Shown here: positions 1-9,860 of the stretch, piece by piece | Position numbering within the stretch: position 1 is the stretch's first letter | Layout of the letters: each line of letters begins with the position of its first letter | DNA from: Pardosa pseudoannulata | Taxonomy: Eukaryota > Arthropoda > Arachnida > Araneae > Lycosidae | NCBI GenBank assembly: GCA_032207245.1 | Contig: CM063506.1 | Coordinates: 21,863,444-21,927,443, forward strand | DNA length: 64,000 bases | Direction of reading: 5' to 3' | The notes under the pieces: generated by a model | The model's input: only the letters and a program-made list of their open reading frames with translations | Told to the model about the DNA's origin: nothing | The model's database searches: none | Made by a program: the position numbers and the translations under genes

Positions 1-171
1 TGACAAAACACGACTTGTACGTTCTGAGGCTAAGAATTCGATTGCTGACGAAATAACGCAACAAAAGACCGAGTAACTTAACAATCATAACTTGTGTAAA
101 GAAAAAATGCAAAGCGTTGCATAGCAAAGCAAACAAAACGTATATAATGTCCCACATGCATATAATTATAA

Positions 172-226
172 GTATTTAATAGATTTGTGGTGGTTACCGT
201 GTATCCACCACAAATTTATTAAATAC
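172..226. repeat. Long palindrome (22-bp arms, 11-nt loop)
   Basis: Arms 172-193 and 205-226 are reverse complements with a single G/T-type mismatch, around an 11-base spacer (194-204). Each arm contains TTTGTGGTGG or its complement CCACCACAAA. The DNA could form a cruciform, or a strong hairpin if transcribed. The setting (TTAA and GGG terminus at 300) suggests it is the inside of a short non-autonomous DNA element, but it is not in a gene. Confidence 0.8.
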
Positions 227-303
227 GTATTTTTATGTGACCCGCGCTCCAGTGACAGACTGCAAAAAACGTAAAAATACGTTGCCCGCACGCGAAGGGT
301 TAA
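225..303. mobile_element. Possible TTAA-type (piggyBac-like) MITE end
   Basis: The segment ends CGCGAAGGGTTAA, so a GGG-TTAA terminus lies at 297-303. Just inside, ACGTATTTTTATG (225-237) and CGTAAAAATACGT (near 270-282) form an inverted repeat, and the GC-rich words next to them are also related. The other end would lie before the window or is lost, so no paired target duplication can be shown. Confidence 0.35.
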
Positions 304-1426
304 AATTCGTTTATTCATAAAAAAACTAAATAATTTTGAATAATTTTAGACTCATATTAATTATCTAAGAAAAACTTTATTTCAAACAGAGTAAAACGTT
401 TTATGTTATATTGAACCAAAATTAGACTTCTATAATGAAAACTTTTCAGCTCTAGATCTGTGACTCCTTAATATATAAAAAACGAAGTATCAAAAATATT
501 GAAAATTTAATAATCGTGAGACCTTTAAAGGAGAACTTACGTCTAAAGTATCAAAAATAAGGCATTGGGCCAAAAATGCTGCAGCGAAATACACTATTTT
601 ACGAAAAGAAAATTCTTATTTAAAGCAAATAAATGAAATGAATGAAGTACAAATAAAAAATGGATTCCAACATTTAATCAATTTTGATTTTCGCCTCCTT
701 CATTTTGTTGCAATATTTAAATTAGGTCGAACTCTTCATAACATTCGAATGATTGGGAGACTCCTACGCGAATTATGTCAAAACGCAGAATTACCTTCAT
801 CAATTTCGGTCGGAGGAAAAAAATAAATTTTTCCTTTTACCGAAATCAGAAGATGACATTAAAATTTCCCTGTCCGCTGATTAATCATGTATCTTGTAAT
901 TAAAAGCATGAACTCAGACATTAATTATTCATTTTTACATTCCCATCTTAAATTATAAAAAAGTGCATTAGTGGAAATGATTTTTACAGACAGATATAGT
1001 GCTTCATCAAAGAGTGTTTTTAGCTTCATTTAATGTTTTACGTCCCCGACAAGTTATTCCGATAAGGAAGCACATGTAAACGTCTTTCCGTTAAAATAAC
1101 AGGACTTTACACGTAATTTCTAATCAGTCCAAGAAATAATCTAGTAGCAACCTTCAAGTCCCGTTGTTCCCAGATTTTCAGAGAAAAGACAGCTGAAGAA
1201 TAAAATATGAATTAAATATTAATTGTAAAATAAGGGACTGATTGATTTTAATTGAATTATTCATATAAAAAAGATAAAAATTTAGATACCAGGTTATAGA
1301 TTTTAAGATATAAATACAATTTACCTGTTTGTTTGTTTGCATCCTGAAATGAACGCAGTAAATGAACTGAAAAATTTCTAAGTGTTATATAGCTGTAACA
1401 ATAAGTTATATTCGGTTTAGCTTTTT
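304..1426. other. AT-rich DNA, nothing recognised
   Basis: No repeat family of this window and no codon-like structure is seen. The only open frame (638-826, 62 codons) has no recognisable motif. Confidence 0.6.
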
Positions 1427-1895
1427 CTACCTCTTCTCGTGAGTCATCATCAAAGACATACCAGAACAGGACCGGTTTGAACTAGAAAGAAACTTCGGAC
1501 TTCTCCTAACCAAGAGAAGGGTCCGTTGGTTTGGGGGATTCTGACCCCTCGTCGTTCTGGAGTGGATCCCTGTTTTTTTGTCCGCGAGGCAGTCTGTTTT
1601 TTTAAAGAGGACAAGGTTGTGACCAGAGGAGAGTAAAAAGTGAACGCTGCTGGCATCCATGGTTTGCGGGATAGACCTTTTGAGGAAAATCTTCGCCATA
1701 TTGTTTTTTAGGGCCGGCGCCGCTTCAAGAGCAGTCTTCGATATATTCAAGTGATAAGTTGATTACAATTGTATTACTTAGGCATTTATTTAATTGTATA
1801 AATTAATTTAATCAAGACTTATTTGTCCATGTGTTTATTAGAGTATTAATTTCTTCTTTCTCAAACACTAGACCAACGTAATATTATTTTACAAC
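1427..1895 (+). mobile_element. LTR-like repeat, family C, copy 1
   Basis: From about 1590 to 1895 this matches 2340-2655 and, less closely, 21477-21855. Shared words include AGAGGACAAGGTTGTGACCAG, GCTGGCATCC, the GCAGTCTT(C/T)GATAT block and an AT-rich 3' part ending CCAACGTAATATTATT. In the other copies the end reads CAACGTAACATTATT. A GC-rich 5' part, an AT-rich 3' part and an ACA-type end suggest a retroelement LTR. No internal coding region or target duplication was found. The two minus-strand open frames here (1427-1750, 1450-1656) have no known motif. Confidence 0.5.
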
Positions 1896-2339
1896 AATAC
1901 ACTAATTTTAATTATTGAAATATATTGGTAAACAACGCCAAGCTCGAAAGTAGATTAAAACTGGAATATCCAGTTATAGTCACAGAGTAGAATGATAGTA
2001 TAAGGCTAATATAGCTTAGAAAGTATACTACATTTTCTTTTATAACAAAAGCTTTCCACCTGCCTGTATAAATTCAATCAATTGCGGGAAAAAGAATCGT
2101 ATCCCCAAATGACAGAAAAAAACCTTTTTTGGTATATTTTTATCGCCTTTATTGTTTAACACTGTCTGACGCTCTTATGTTTCAAACGAGCCATATTTCC
2201 AGACAAAAATATAGAGAAGCGTGTAATATAAAACAATGTATTATACTGCTGGATATTAGCATATTTTGAAACCATATATTTAGCAAATAGTAGTATTTAT
2301 AATTAAACATGAATCTTCAAGCTTATACATGCTTTTTGA
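1896..2339. other. AT-rich DNA between two family C copies
   Basis: No feature recognised. It is only about 440 bases and has no coding potential, so it is unlikely to be the inside of a complete element bounded by the two flanking LTR-like copies. Confidence 0.5.
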
Positions 2340-2655
2340 GTAGTCTGATTTTTTTAGAGGACAAGGTTGTGACCAGAAGAGAGTAGAAGGTGAACGTTGC
2401 TGGCATCCGCGGCTTGAGGGATAGACCTTTTGAGAAAAATCATTGCTATATTGTTTTTTAGGACTGGCGCCGACTCGAGAGCAGTCTTTGATATCTACAA
2501 ATGATAAGTTGATTCCAGTTGTATTCCTTAGGCATTTATTTAATTGTATAAATTCATTTAATCAAGACATACTTGTCCATATGTTTTTTGATAAGTTTAG
2601 ATTTTTTCTTTCTCAAACACTAGGCCAACGTAACATTATTTTTCACAATAACATA
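2340..2655 (+). mobile_element. LTR-like repeat, family C, copy 2
   Basis: Direct-orientation relative of 1590-1895. It keeps AGGACAAGGTTGTGACCAG, the TTGTTTTTTAGG(A)CTGGCGCCG stretch and the end CCAACGTAACATTATT. The 5' portion present in copy 1 is missing. The open frame at 2443-2727 runs across this non-coding repeat and is not taken as a gene. Confidence 0.5.
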
Positions 2656-3325
2656 TTCAAAACATGGACACACGGTAGCTCCGTAGGCAAAGATTTCAAT
2701 ATCATAATTAGAGAATTGCAAGTTTGAGGCTCATGCCGGCCAAAGATCCGTATCCACGATTTTATTCCTGAATATTTCTTTTCCAAATGCATTAATGAAG
2801 TTTTTAGGGTAGAGTATAATGAATATTATTTCTTTACAGGCATATATAGATCTTTTTGAGTGTGAAATCCTATATTCCTTTAACAAAATAAATCGCCTGG
2901 AATATTTAATTGGTATGGCTAATGTCTGGTTTAAAGCATGTCAAAGGCATTTGCAACGCATAGCCTTATACAGAATGATTATGCACGTTTGAAGAGTATC
3001 TTGCCGTATCTGACTGAAATTCCAAAAATATAGTGGGATTTCAAATACTCTATGATAAAAGCGAACAACAAGTATTTGTATGGCAGAACATGGCCAACTT
3101 TATTACGCTCCAGGTATTTCTCCCAGTCAGAAGTGGTAAGTAAACTGCTTGTATATTTTAAATTAAAAGCAACTTAATTTAAAACATTCTTATTAGTATC
3201 TATGAACTACTAATAGTAGTTTCTATATTTATTAATAGTATATCTATCATATAAAAGAAATTTAATCCCCAGCTGAGGGAAAAAATATTTGTTCTTATCT
3301 ATTAAATATTTATCAATCCACCACT
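2656..3325. other. AT-rich DNA, nothing recognised
   Basis: No copy of the window's repeat families and no plausible exon was seen. Confidence 0.5.
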
Positions 3326-3338
3326 CCCACAGGTTACC

Positions 3339-3516
3339 TGCCGAACGATGGTCGATTGGTTAGGGTGCTGGCCTTCGGTACCGGAGTTCGTGGGTTCGAA
3401 TTCCACTGTAGCATGGATGTTCATAGCCGTTCGGAATCGGCTTTAAGTTGTAGGTCCCGGTCTCATTAACCCTCGTACTGCAAAAAATAGATCGTAGCAC
3501 TCCAAACCAAACCAAA
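3339..3516 (+). mobile_element. SINE1, full-length copy with 13-bp target duplication
   Basis: tRNA-derived SINE. It starts GCCGAACGATGG and has an A-box-like GGTCGATTGGTTAGG and a B-box GTGGGTTCGAATTCC. The body contains GCCGTTCGGAATCGGC, and the tail is repeated CCAAA. It is flanked by the 13-bp direct repeat CCCACAGGTTACC at 3326-3338 and 3517-3529, the mark of LINE-mediated insertion. This is one of the most complete copies and serves as the local reference. The strand follows the tRNA-like head to tail. Confidence 0.93.
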
Positions 3517-3529
3517 CCCACAGGTTACC

Positions 3530-3860
3530 ACTTTGGAAGAGAATGAAAAGTGCTACCTTTCTGAATCAGCAAAATCTCGAAAATGAAATTTCAGCTCGCT
3601 CTGGATTATAAATTCCAGAGACGTATTTCAAGAAATCAACCACTTTTTACTTGATATCGCGTATAAAATGGCATTTAATTTTTCGTATGATTTCAGCCAC
3701 CAGATTGTAAAATTAAAAACTCTCTGATTTTGACGTCTTTCTTCCCTTTTACATTAAACCAGCAGCATTCTAGTCGATACCATCAGGTTGGGTCACCGAG
3801 CTACGTCTCCAGTACCATCGGAGGTGGTGGTATTAAATGGGAGACGATTTCCGTAGTCTG
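3530..3860. other. Unclassified segment
   Basis: No recognised family. An open frame (3730-3966) starts here and runs into the tRNA-like region; it has no known motif. Confidence 0.4.
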
Positions 3861-3865
3861 CCTTC

Positions 3866-3950
3866 GAGTGGTGCCTCGCGGTGAACGCTCTCACCAGTCG
3901 GTAAAGCAGCGGACTGGTAAACGGGAGATTCCGGGTTCGAAAGCAAGCGA
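3866..3950 (+). other. tRNA-like sequence (pseudo-tRNA or SINE head)
   Basis: AGTCGGTAAAGCAGCGG resembles the second half of an A-box/D-arm region, and GGGTTCGAAAG (around 3930-3941) a B-box. Arms are too imperfect to call a working tRNA. It lies about 145 bases upstream of a TATA-like motif in the LTR-like segment that follows. Confidence 0.5.
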
Positions 3951-3984
3951 GGCAAGTTGCCTTTAAAAATTGATTTTAATTGAA

Positions 3985-4178
3985 TTTACTTTAAGTTAAT
4001 TTAATTCGATCATGCAAATTTATGTTAATTATAGTTGTAATTTTCTGCGGGACTTCAAAGTCTGGAAGGTTCGAAAACTGTATATAAGCAAGGATTCCTT
4101 CAGTTGAAGGGAAATAAAATCTTGAGTTGGTCTTGAGCGTTTCATTGAATTCACCACGTTCATCTCATCTACGTGACA
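3985..4178 (+). mobile_element. LTR-like 3' portion with TATA and poly(A) signals
   Basis: TGTATATAAGC lies near 4079-4089, AATAAA at 4113-4118, and the segment ends CTACGTGACA at about 4178. The order TATA box, poly(A) signal and ACA end fits the U3-R-U5 layout of an LTR. A similar layout occurs at 54880-55163, also preceded by a tRNA-like block. The left end is not defined. Confidence 0.45.
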
Positions 4179-4187
4179 TTTATTTAA

Positions 4188-4691
4188 CCCTTTAATGCCT
4201 GGCGTATCATTTTAGATACGGCTAAAAATAACTTGTAGAGTTTTTATGTTTTCTTAGAAAAATTTTCCTTTTGAGAGTAGGTAATAGGCAATCTTATAAA
4301 CAATCTACGAAATTTACAAGTAATTTCTATTATTTATATTTTTTTCATTTAGATCTAGATTTTATGAATTTTAGATCAGCACTCATAAATTTACTTTTTC
4401 GGCAGGTACAGACTGAGATCATGACAAATTTGCTTTTACCATTACACTACAGCATTTTGCAGAGATTATTTTACCTGCAATATCAAATACATCTTTTTTC
4501 AGGAAGTTTTTCCTTTTTTTTTATAAATGTCACTCTATGTTTAAAACGATAACTGATCACTAACGTGACATGCTCTAGTATTCAAAATTGTTTGATCTTC
4601 AAATTTATTTTGTTCTGTACAGTCCATATTAACTTAGATTTAAGATAGGCTCCGAAATGTAATCGGCAGAAATGACTTGGGCATTAAAGGG
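4188..4691. mobile_element. TTAA MITE family M, complete copy
   Basis: Bounded by TTAA at 4184-4187 and 4692-4695. Terminal inverted repeats are CCCTTTAATGCC on the left and GGCATTAAAGGG on the right, perfect over 12 bp. TTAA duplication with CCC/GGG ends is typical of piggyBac-type elements. At 504 bp with no transposase it is non-autonomous. Related copies are at 26395-28501 and, inverted, at 62682-63463. The open frame at 4271-4552 is an accident of AT-rich sequence in this element. Confidence 0.88.
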
Positions 4692-4695
4692 TTAA

Positions 4696-5372
4696 AATAT
4701 TACAGGTTTAGTTAAGAATCAAGATTTTTTTCGTTTTAGTGTGACTTAGTTATTTTCTGTTTTCGCATCCAGATGAATGCGTTAAGAAAAATGCTGATAT
4801 TATAACATTTAAAGGATGAAGAAAAAAAATAATGAAATGTAAAGAAAAAAAAATCTAGTGAAATAAAGAAACTGGCAGACGCATATTTCTACCAACTGTT
4901 AAATGAAACAGGATCAAAGCCAGAAAATAATCAATTCTTCAGAACAGTAAGAGATCTTACTTGCGAACTTATACCGAACAATATGTTGAATGTGACAACT
5001 TTTTCACTTCCTACAACCGGGAACAACGTCTTCTAAAACGAAACATTACTGATGTTTCACATTATCATAAAAAATGTACCACTACTTTCAGTTCAAATCA
5101 CAAAGAAATACATTGTTCAGGTTTTTGCTTTACTGATAATACAATTGTTAATTTCGTACAAAAAAGAAATTAGAGCATCAAGGAAGACATTTAGTAATGA
5201 TATATTATTTAGTTAAAGATTAGATAAAAAAGGGCTGTGGTGATAGAAGATTAAAATATGAGCTGTGAATACTCTTAACAACTTTCAGGTACAAATTTTT
5301 TATGTACTAAAGTACTACAGTAAAGTGGAAACATATCGATGGTTTTAATATTATACGAAGGAGTATCAATAC
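4696..5372. other. AT-rich DNA, nothing recognised
   Basis: No repeat family or exon recognised. An open frame at 4961-5173 has no identifiable motif. Confidence 0.5.
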
Positions 5373-5642
5373 ATTACTGTGACGTTGCTCACGTCACATG
5401 AGCATTTGTAAGTCTTAAGACACTACAGCTCGTGACCACCTTGGGAGTTGAAAGGATTAGATAGGGTTAATCATGTAAATACTGCATGACTATTCTGTTT
5501 AAACTGTGCACGTGCAAAATGAATGCTTCCCCTGGAAAGTTCCCCGATCGCGTGATGATTGATAACCACCCACAAGATCCCTGTTATCGATTTATCACGA
5601 GGTTGGGTTCTTCTAGAACTCTTTCCGCAGTCTAACAAAGAG

Positions 5643-5644
<2 letters not shown>

Positions 5645-5678
<34 letters not shown>
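5645..5678. repeat. (TA)n microsatellite
   Basis: Uninterrupted TA dinucleotides, about 17 units. The overlapping open frame at 5559-5762 owes its length to this tract. Confidence 0.97.
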
Positions 5679-5681
<3 letters not shown>

Positions 5682-5753
5682 GGAGAGAGCGGAGGAGAGG
5701 CATTCCTTGGCACCACAAAATGGGAGCATTGGAAGGTAAGGCTATGTCCCTAC

Positions 5754-5984
5754 TTAATTTGAGCTTTAATATTTGTGCATAATGGCCCTAAGGCATTAAT
5801 ATTATGATTTCCTGTGTTTAAAAAACCTCGTTAATTTGAGCTTTAATATTTGTGCATAATGGCCCTAAGGCATTAATATTATGATTTCCTGTGTTTAAAA
5901 AACCTCGTTAATTTGAGCTTTAATATTTGTGCATAATGGCCCTAAGGCATTAATATTATAATTTCTTGTGTTTAATAAATCTTG
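5754..5984 (+). repeat. Tandem repeat, 3 units of 77 bp
   Basis: Units begin TTAATTTGAGC at 5754, 5831 and 5908. The first two are almost identical. The third diverges towards its end (TTAATAAATCTTG in place of TTAAAAAACCTCG). The spacing is exactly 77 bp twice, showing recent local duplication. Confidence 0.95.
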
Positions 5985-6056
5985 TTATTTCACTTTGCCA
6001 TGAGCTACCAAAGAGTCTGTTTTAATTTAATATAGGGCAGCGTGATATTACGCACA

Positions 6057-6678
6057 TAATTTTTCTGGATACGAAGATATACAGTCGGTGGGCAAATTAT
6101 TAGGGATTCTGCTCCGATTTATGTATTTTCTAGTTTAATGTATTTTAAGTATTTTCTTTTATTCTAGTTTTTTGAATTTTTTTAAATAGTTGGGTTTAAG
6201 TCTAACAGATATTTTTTACTTTTAAGATTGTATTATTAAGATCACACAAATAATAATTTAAGTAGCAATTGAGACAACACCGTGAACTATAGAAACGATA
6301 CTTACTTTAAACCTTTGAAGCAAAGTACAAATAATAATACAATGTTCCCACGCCACTTTACGCATCATGTTTTGTGGATTCAGTGCTTTCCAAAATATTC
6401 ATCAAAAAATAAAAATGAAAAAATACAACCATGTCGGCAGCCTTATTGCGGAAAGGAGCGTTGTTTCATGTTGATGCGCGAGAGAGAAGGATCTCTGCAT
6501 GTCAAACAAAGACATGAGTTAACTCAGAGTACATACGACGGGCTCTCATAAAGGCGCGTGATTGGTTTCCGGTGCGACATCGACCAATGAGAGAAAAAAC
6601 AAACACAACAACTACCCATCACCATGTTTCTCTCCAAGGTAAAATACCCGTCTCTAAACGTCCAGCTATGTCTAGCAG
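6057..6678. other. Unclassified segment
   Basis: No confirmed family. CAGTCGGTGGGCAAATTATT near 6083 looks like a DNA-transposon terminus, but no inverted partner was found. The open frame at 6282-6551 has no known motif. Confidence 0.4.
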
Positions 6679-6775
6679 CCATCACCAGTCTGGATTTGGC
6701 TTATCTCCGATCTGAGACGATAAAATAGCCTTCGACGATGGCTTATTCTCCAAAGATCAAGGCAGCAGATCAACT
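6679..6775 (+). repeat. Fragment of MITE family N
   Basis: Matches the reverse complement of roughly 16372-16495. Shared words include GACGATAAAATAGCCTT, GACGATGGCTT and TTCTCCAAAGATCAA. The inverted termini visible at the 16-kb copy are not seen here, so this is an internal fragment. Confidence 0.65.
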
Positions 6776-7969
6776 TATACGTAATCCTATACAATAATGC
6801 CTATATTACAATATACGTAATATTTCAGGTCAATAGAATGAAAATGATAATTTAATTTAAAATAAGAGTGATTCACAGAGATGGATACTAAATTTAAAAA
6901 TCAATAACTTGTAAAAAATTTAATTAAAAGAATGTTGATCAGTTTTACTGAAGGTCAATTTAAATAATTTTAGCTGATATTAAGTATTATTATATGTTTA
7001 TTTTTTTTTAAATGTTTAAAGATAAAACATTTCTATTTAAAAATCTTTAATACCAAAAATTAAAATAACTGGCTGTTTTTATAGGGGAAGGTTGTAATTA
7101 ACCGAAAAAGAGGACACTGTAGAGTAAATTTAATGCAACGTATGAAATGTTAATGTCCTTATTCATTTTCATGTTTACGATACAATAGGCAACCATAAGC
7201 TGCTCTTGATTGAAAGCCAAATCGCCATAAGTTGAGAGTGCACTGCTGCTGAAATCGCATTCTGATGACTCATAATGCCGATTAATTAAAATTAAATTTA
7301 ATAGGTGTATAAGAAATGTATGTATAACACTAAAATTTTTAATTTTTGAACTCAATACTGCCAGCTGTAGCAACCATAAGATTGAACTTATCAAATATTT
7401 TTATAATTATTACCATACAATTTAAAATTTTGCATATAATAAACTGTAAGTATTTAACCTCATTACTCTTTTTTTCTAAATTCAATTAACACTTTTATAT
7501 TATTAAATTGTTATAGAATTTTTGCTAGATTTTAATGGCTCCTAGCAATTTTATTTTGCATAGATTCCTACAAAAAATTTACCAAACGTTCCTAATATAT
7601 ATTAAAATAGGTTTGAAAACGCGTTTTAAATTTCGACTTTATTAGATTATAAAAACTCAATTTAAGTTTGGAAAGTCTTAATTTTTCATGAAATTTGTAC
7701 ATTCAGGTGTAAAAATATTTCCTATAAATTAACTGTTTTATCTATGTACAAAACATTACCAAAGTATGCTTGAAAGAGATTTTTAAGTAATAATATTCAA
7801 AAGTAAAAGAAAAATTTCAAATTTAGCTCATTTTAAAAATTAAATAGATATTTCAAAAACTTAAAAATGAAAAAACTATCTGATATTTGAAATATTTTTA
7901 AATGTGATTTTTATTTGTTTTATTGTATATGTACGTAACGATATTTTTAACCTAAAAAACCCAACATAA
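6776..7969. other. Very AT-rich DNA, nothing recognised
   Basis: Homopolymeric A and T runs dominate. The open frame at 7098-7394 (minus) shows no motif. Confidence 0.5.
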
Positions 7970-8182
7970 TTACAAGTGTATTTTAACATAATTTTCGGGC
8001 GATTCTATCCTTTCATGGCAAAACTTGGTACAATCTTTTATTCTTTCTTTAGGATTGGCGAGTACGTAAACACCAAAATTAACTCTTGTTGACTTCAACC
8101 GTTTTATATAATTTAGTGACTTTTCTTCCCGTATTATCACATTACTAACCATTAAAACATCTTGATTGGCTAGATCGCACAT
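7970..8182 (-). CDS. Unrecognised 70-codon open frame, doubtful
   Basis: The translation has a mixed, protein-like composition (for example KSLNYIKRLKSTRVNFGVYV and ANPKERIKDC), unlike the low-complexity frames around it. A TAA directly precedes the ATG in frame, and a stop follows at 70 codons. I do not recognise the family. No splice sites, conserved partner frame or second copy could be seen. It may be an old transposon or gene fragment, or chance. Confidence 0.12.
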   Translation of the reverse strand: MCDLANQDVLMVSNVIIREEKSLNYIKRLKSTRVNFGVYVLANPKERIKDCTKFCHERIESPENYVKIHL

Positions 8183-8689
8183 TTACGGATTTTTCACCCC
8201 ATCAGCCTTCGGGATATAATGCTAGAATAAACTGCATTTCCCTTCATTGTTCTGCCGATCACCTTGCTTGCGACTTAAGTAGCTTGAATATTAAATGTGT
8301 TTAAAGCGTAATAAAAGCCTAAAAAATTTGAAACAAATTAAGAAAAACAATTATTAGAATTTTGACAAGAAAAGAAAAGTTTAAAAGGGAAAAGCCCAAA
8401 CTCTAAGTAAGTAATGATGTCCTAGGCCTCCTTCTGAACTCCGGATCAGCAAAATCGTAATCTGGCAGTTCAGCAATAATTTCATTTTGAAGATTATTAA
8501 GAGAGTTAAAGAATTTTTCTGAGGTTTTGAGGAAATAATCTTTAATAGTTAATAAATTTAGATAACGACTAACGATGTCATTTTAAAGATAGCGCGGATT
8601 CTTGTCAATACGTCTTAAAATTTTTGCATAGGATCGCCGAGCGGTTGCGATTTCCTAATTCTGTCTTCTTCTCATTCCCTAGTCATTTC
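8183..8689. other. Unclassified AT-rich segment
   Basis: No feature supported. Confidence 0.4.
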
Positions 8690-9290
8690 GGGTATTATGC
8701 AGCATGGGTTCAGAGATATAAAGCAGGCTTGATGATGCAAGAACTAGAGCCATACATTAATGTTTAAGTATAAACAAAAAGTTGATTTATTTACAAAAAA
8801 TATCTGTGAAAAGTTACTGGCGGAGGCTACATTCATCCAATACAGAGAAAAAAATCAAACCACTCAGGTAAAGTTGGAGTACATCTCCCAAAAGAGAAAC
8901 TACCTATTCGTCTCAAGAACTCAGACTTGAGTGTTTCCCGATTCTTCCTCCTCCACCAGGAAACTTCGGTTTTAGGGAAGATCACCCCCCCTTTTGACCT
9001 TCGTCCTTTGGGTAGCAGAAGAGCCCTTTGTGCCTGGGCGAATCGGTCTCACAAAGCATCTCTCTTTTCTTTGTCGGTGCGTTCACAAACGTCCCGCTTG
9101 ACACTTCCAACAGTCCGGGCGTCAAGAAGACCATTACTGACACAATACTGTTCTTTCCAATTGTTCGGAGTTTTACAATGTACAATAGTTCGCTTTTACA
9201 AACGTTCGTCTTAAGCACCGTCAGAGACGGACGCGACGTTTACAATTTTATTCTGGCTTCAACCTAATAGACTCCGTCTTAACTTGCGTC
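8690..9290. other. GC-richer island, unclassified (possible LTR remnant)
   Basis: Composition rises sharply between about 8880 and 9290, with three overlapping open frames on both strands (8927-9214, 8982-9218, 9028-9267) in different frames. Overlap on both strands argues against a real gene and for a stop-poor GC-rich repeat such as an LTR. No termini, target duplication or second copy was identified. Confidence 0.3.
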
Positions 9291-9647
9291 TCTGGTCCAT
9301 GGCTCAGGATAACATGCAGTGTGGTGGCAGAATTGCAAGATTTCGTATTATAGCGCACAATTATCAAACTTTCTTAAAAGCTGAGAATTATGCAAATTTA
9401 TCTCATGAGGTGCATCAACACACAGTGTAAATGGTCACTGAAAAGCTTCAGCGGCATGCTGTATATTTTCCATCTACGTGTTGGCTTCAGTTGTTTATGT
9501 GTTAATTGAAATTATTTGTTTTAGAATATATTTAAGTTTATTTCATAGTATGTCAGCATTCTAAAACCAAGGTGAAGCTTTTTTGAAAGTAGAGGGATCA
9601 TAAAGATACCTGATTCCCTCAAAGCAGCTTCACTCTCAGTGAAGAAC

Positions 9648-9860
9648 CACGGAGGATGATGACTGACTAAACTTCAAATGGGTCCTCATACTTGAGAAGC
9701 AAAGATCTCCAGGCTTGACCTACCACTTGCAGCGGTTTCGCTCGAGAACTTGGAGGACATTGTGATCACTGACCTACTTTATATATCCCAGTCGCTATTG
9801 ATGAACACGACGGATATTTGGTATATCGAGCCTCGATTCTGCTACACACCGGTTTCGAGA
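9648..9860 (-). mobile_element. SINE2, degenerate copy
   Basis: Read on the minus strand, the body word ATCACAATGTCCTCCAAGTT (9744-9763) and the AAGCCTGGAGATC and GAGGACCCA words align with the copies at 47258-47604 and 58829-59130. The tRNA-like head, expected towards 9860, is barely recognisable. Confidence 0.75.

Larger units (their letters stand above)
5378..6056 (+). mobile_element. Candidate LTR, ends uncertain
   Basis: Begins TGTGACGTTGCTCACGTCACA, itself nearly palindromic, in a GC-richer stretch. It contains a TA tract and a 77-bp triplicate whose last unit carries AATAAA-like words, and ends near GATATTACGCACA. ATTAC occurs at 5373-5377 and 6047-6051, but taking it as target duplication would give a non-canonical end (GTGAT). 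No second copy exists here, so the call is tentative. Confidence 0.3.

Noticed and set aside
1427..1750. 107-codon minus-strand frame
   Set aside because: Covers the LTR-like family C repeat; the homologous copy at 2340-2655 does not keep it.
1590..2655. Complete retrotransposon bounded by the two family C copies
   Set aside because: Only about 440 bp lie between them, with no coding sequence, primer site or purine tract.
4271..4552. 93-codon open frame
   Set aside because: Lies wholly inside a TTAA-flanked MITE; the inverted copy at 62682-63463 does not keep the frame.
6083..6110. Tc1-like terminal repeat
   Set aside because: No inverted partner or transposase fragment nearby.
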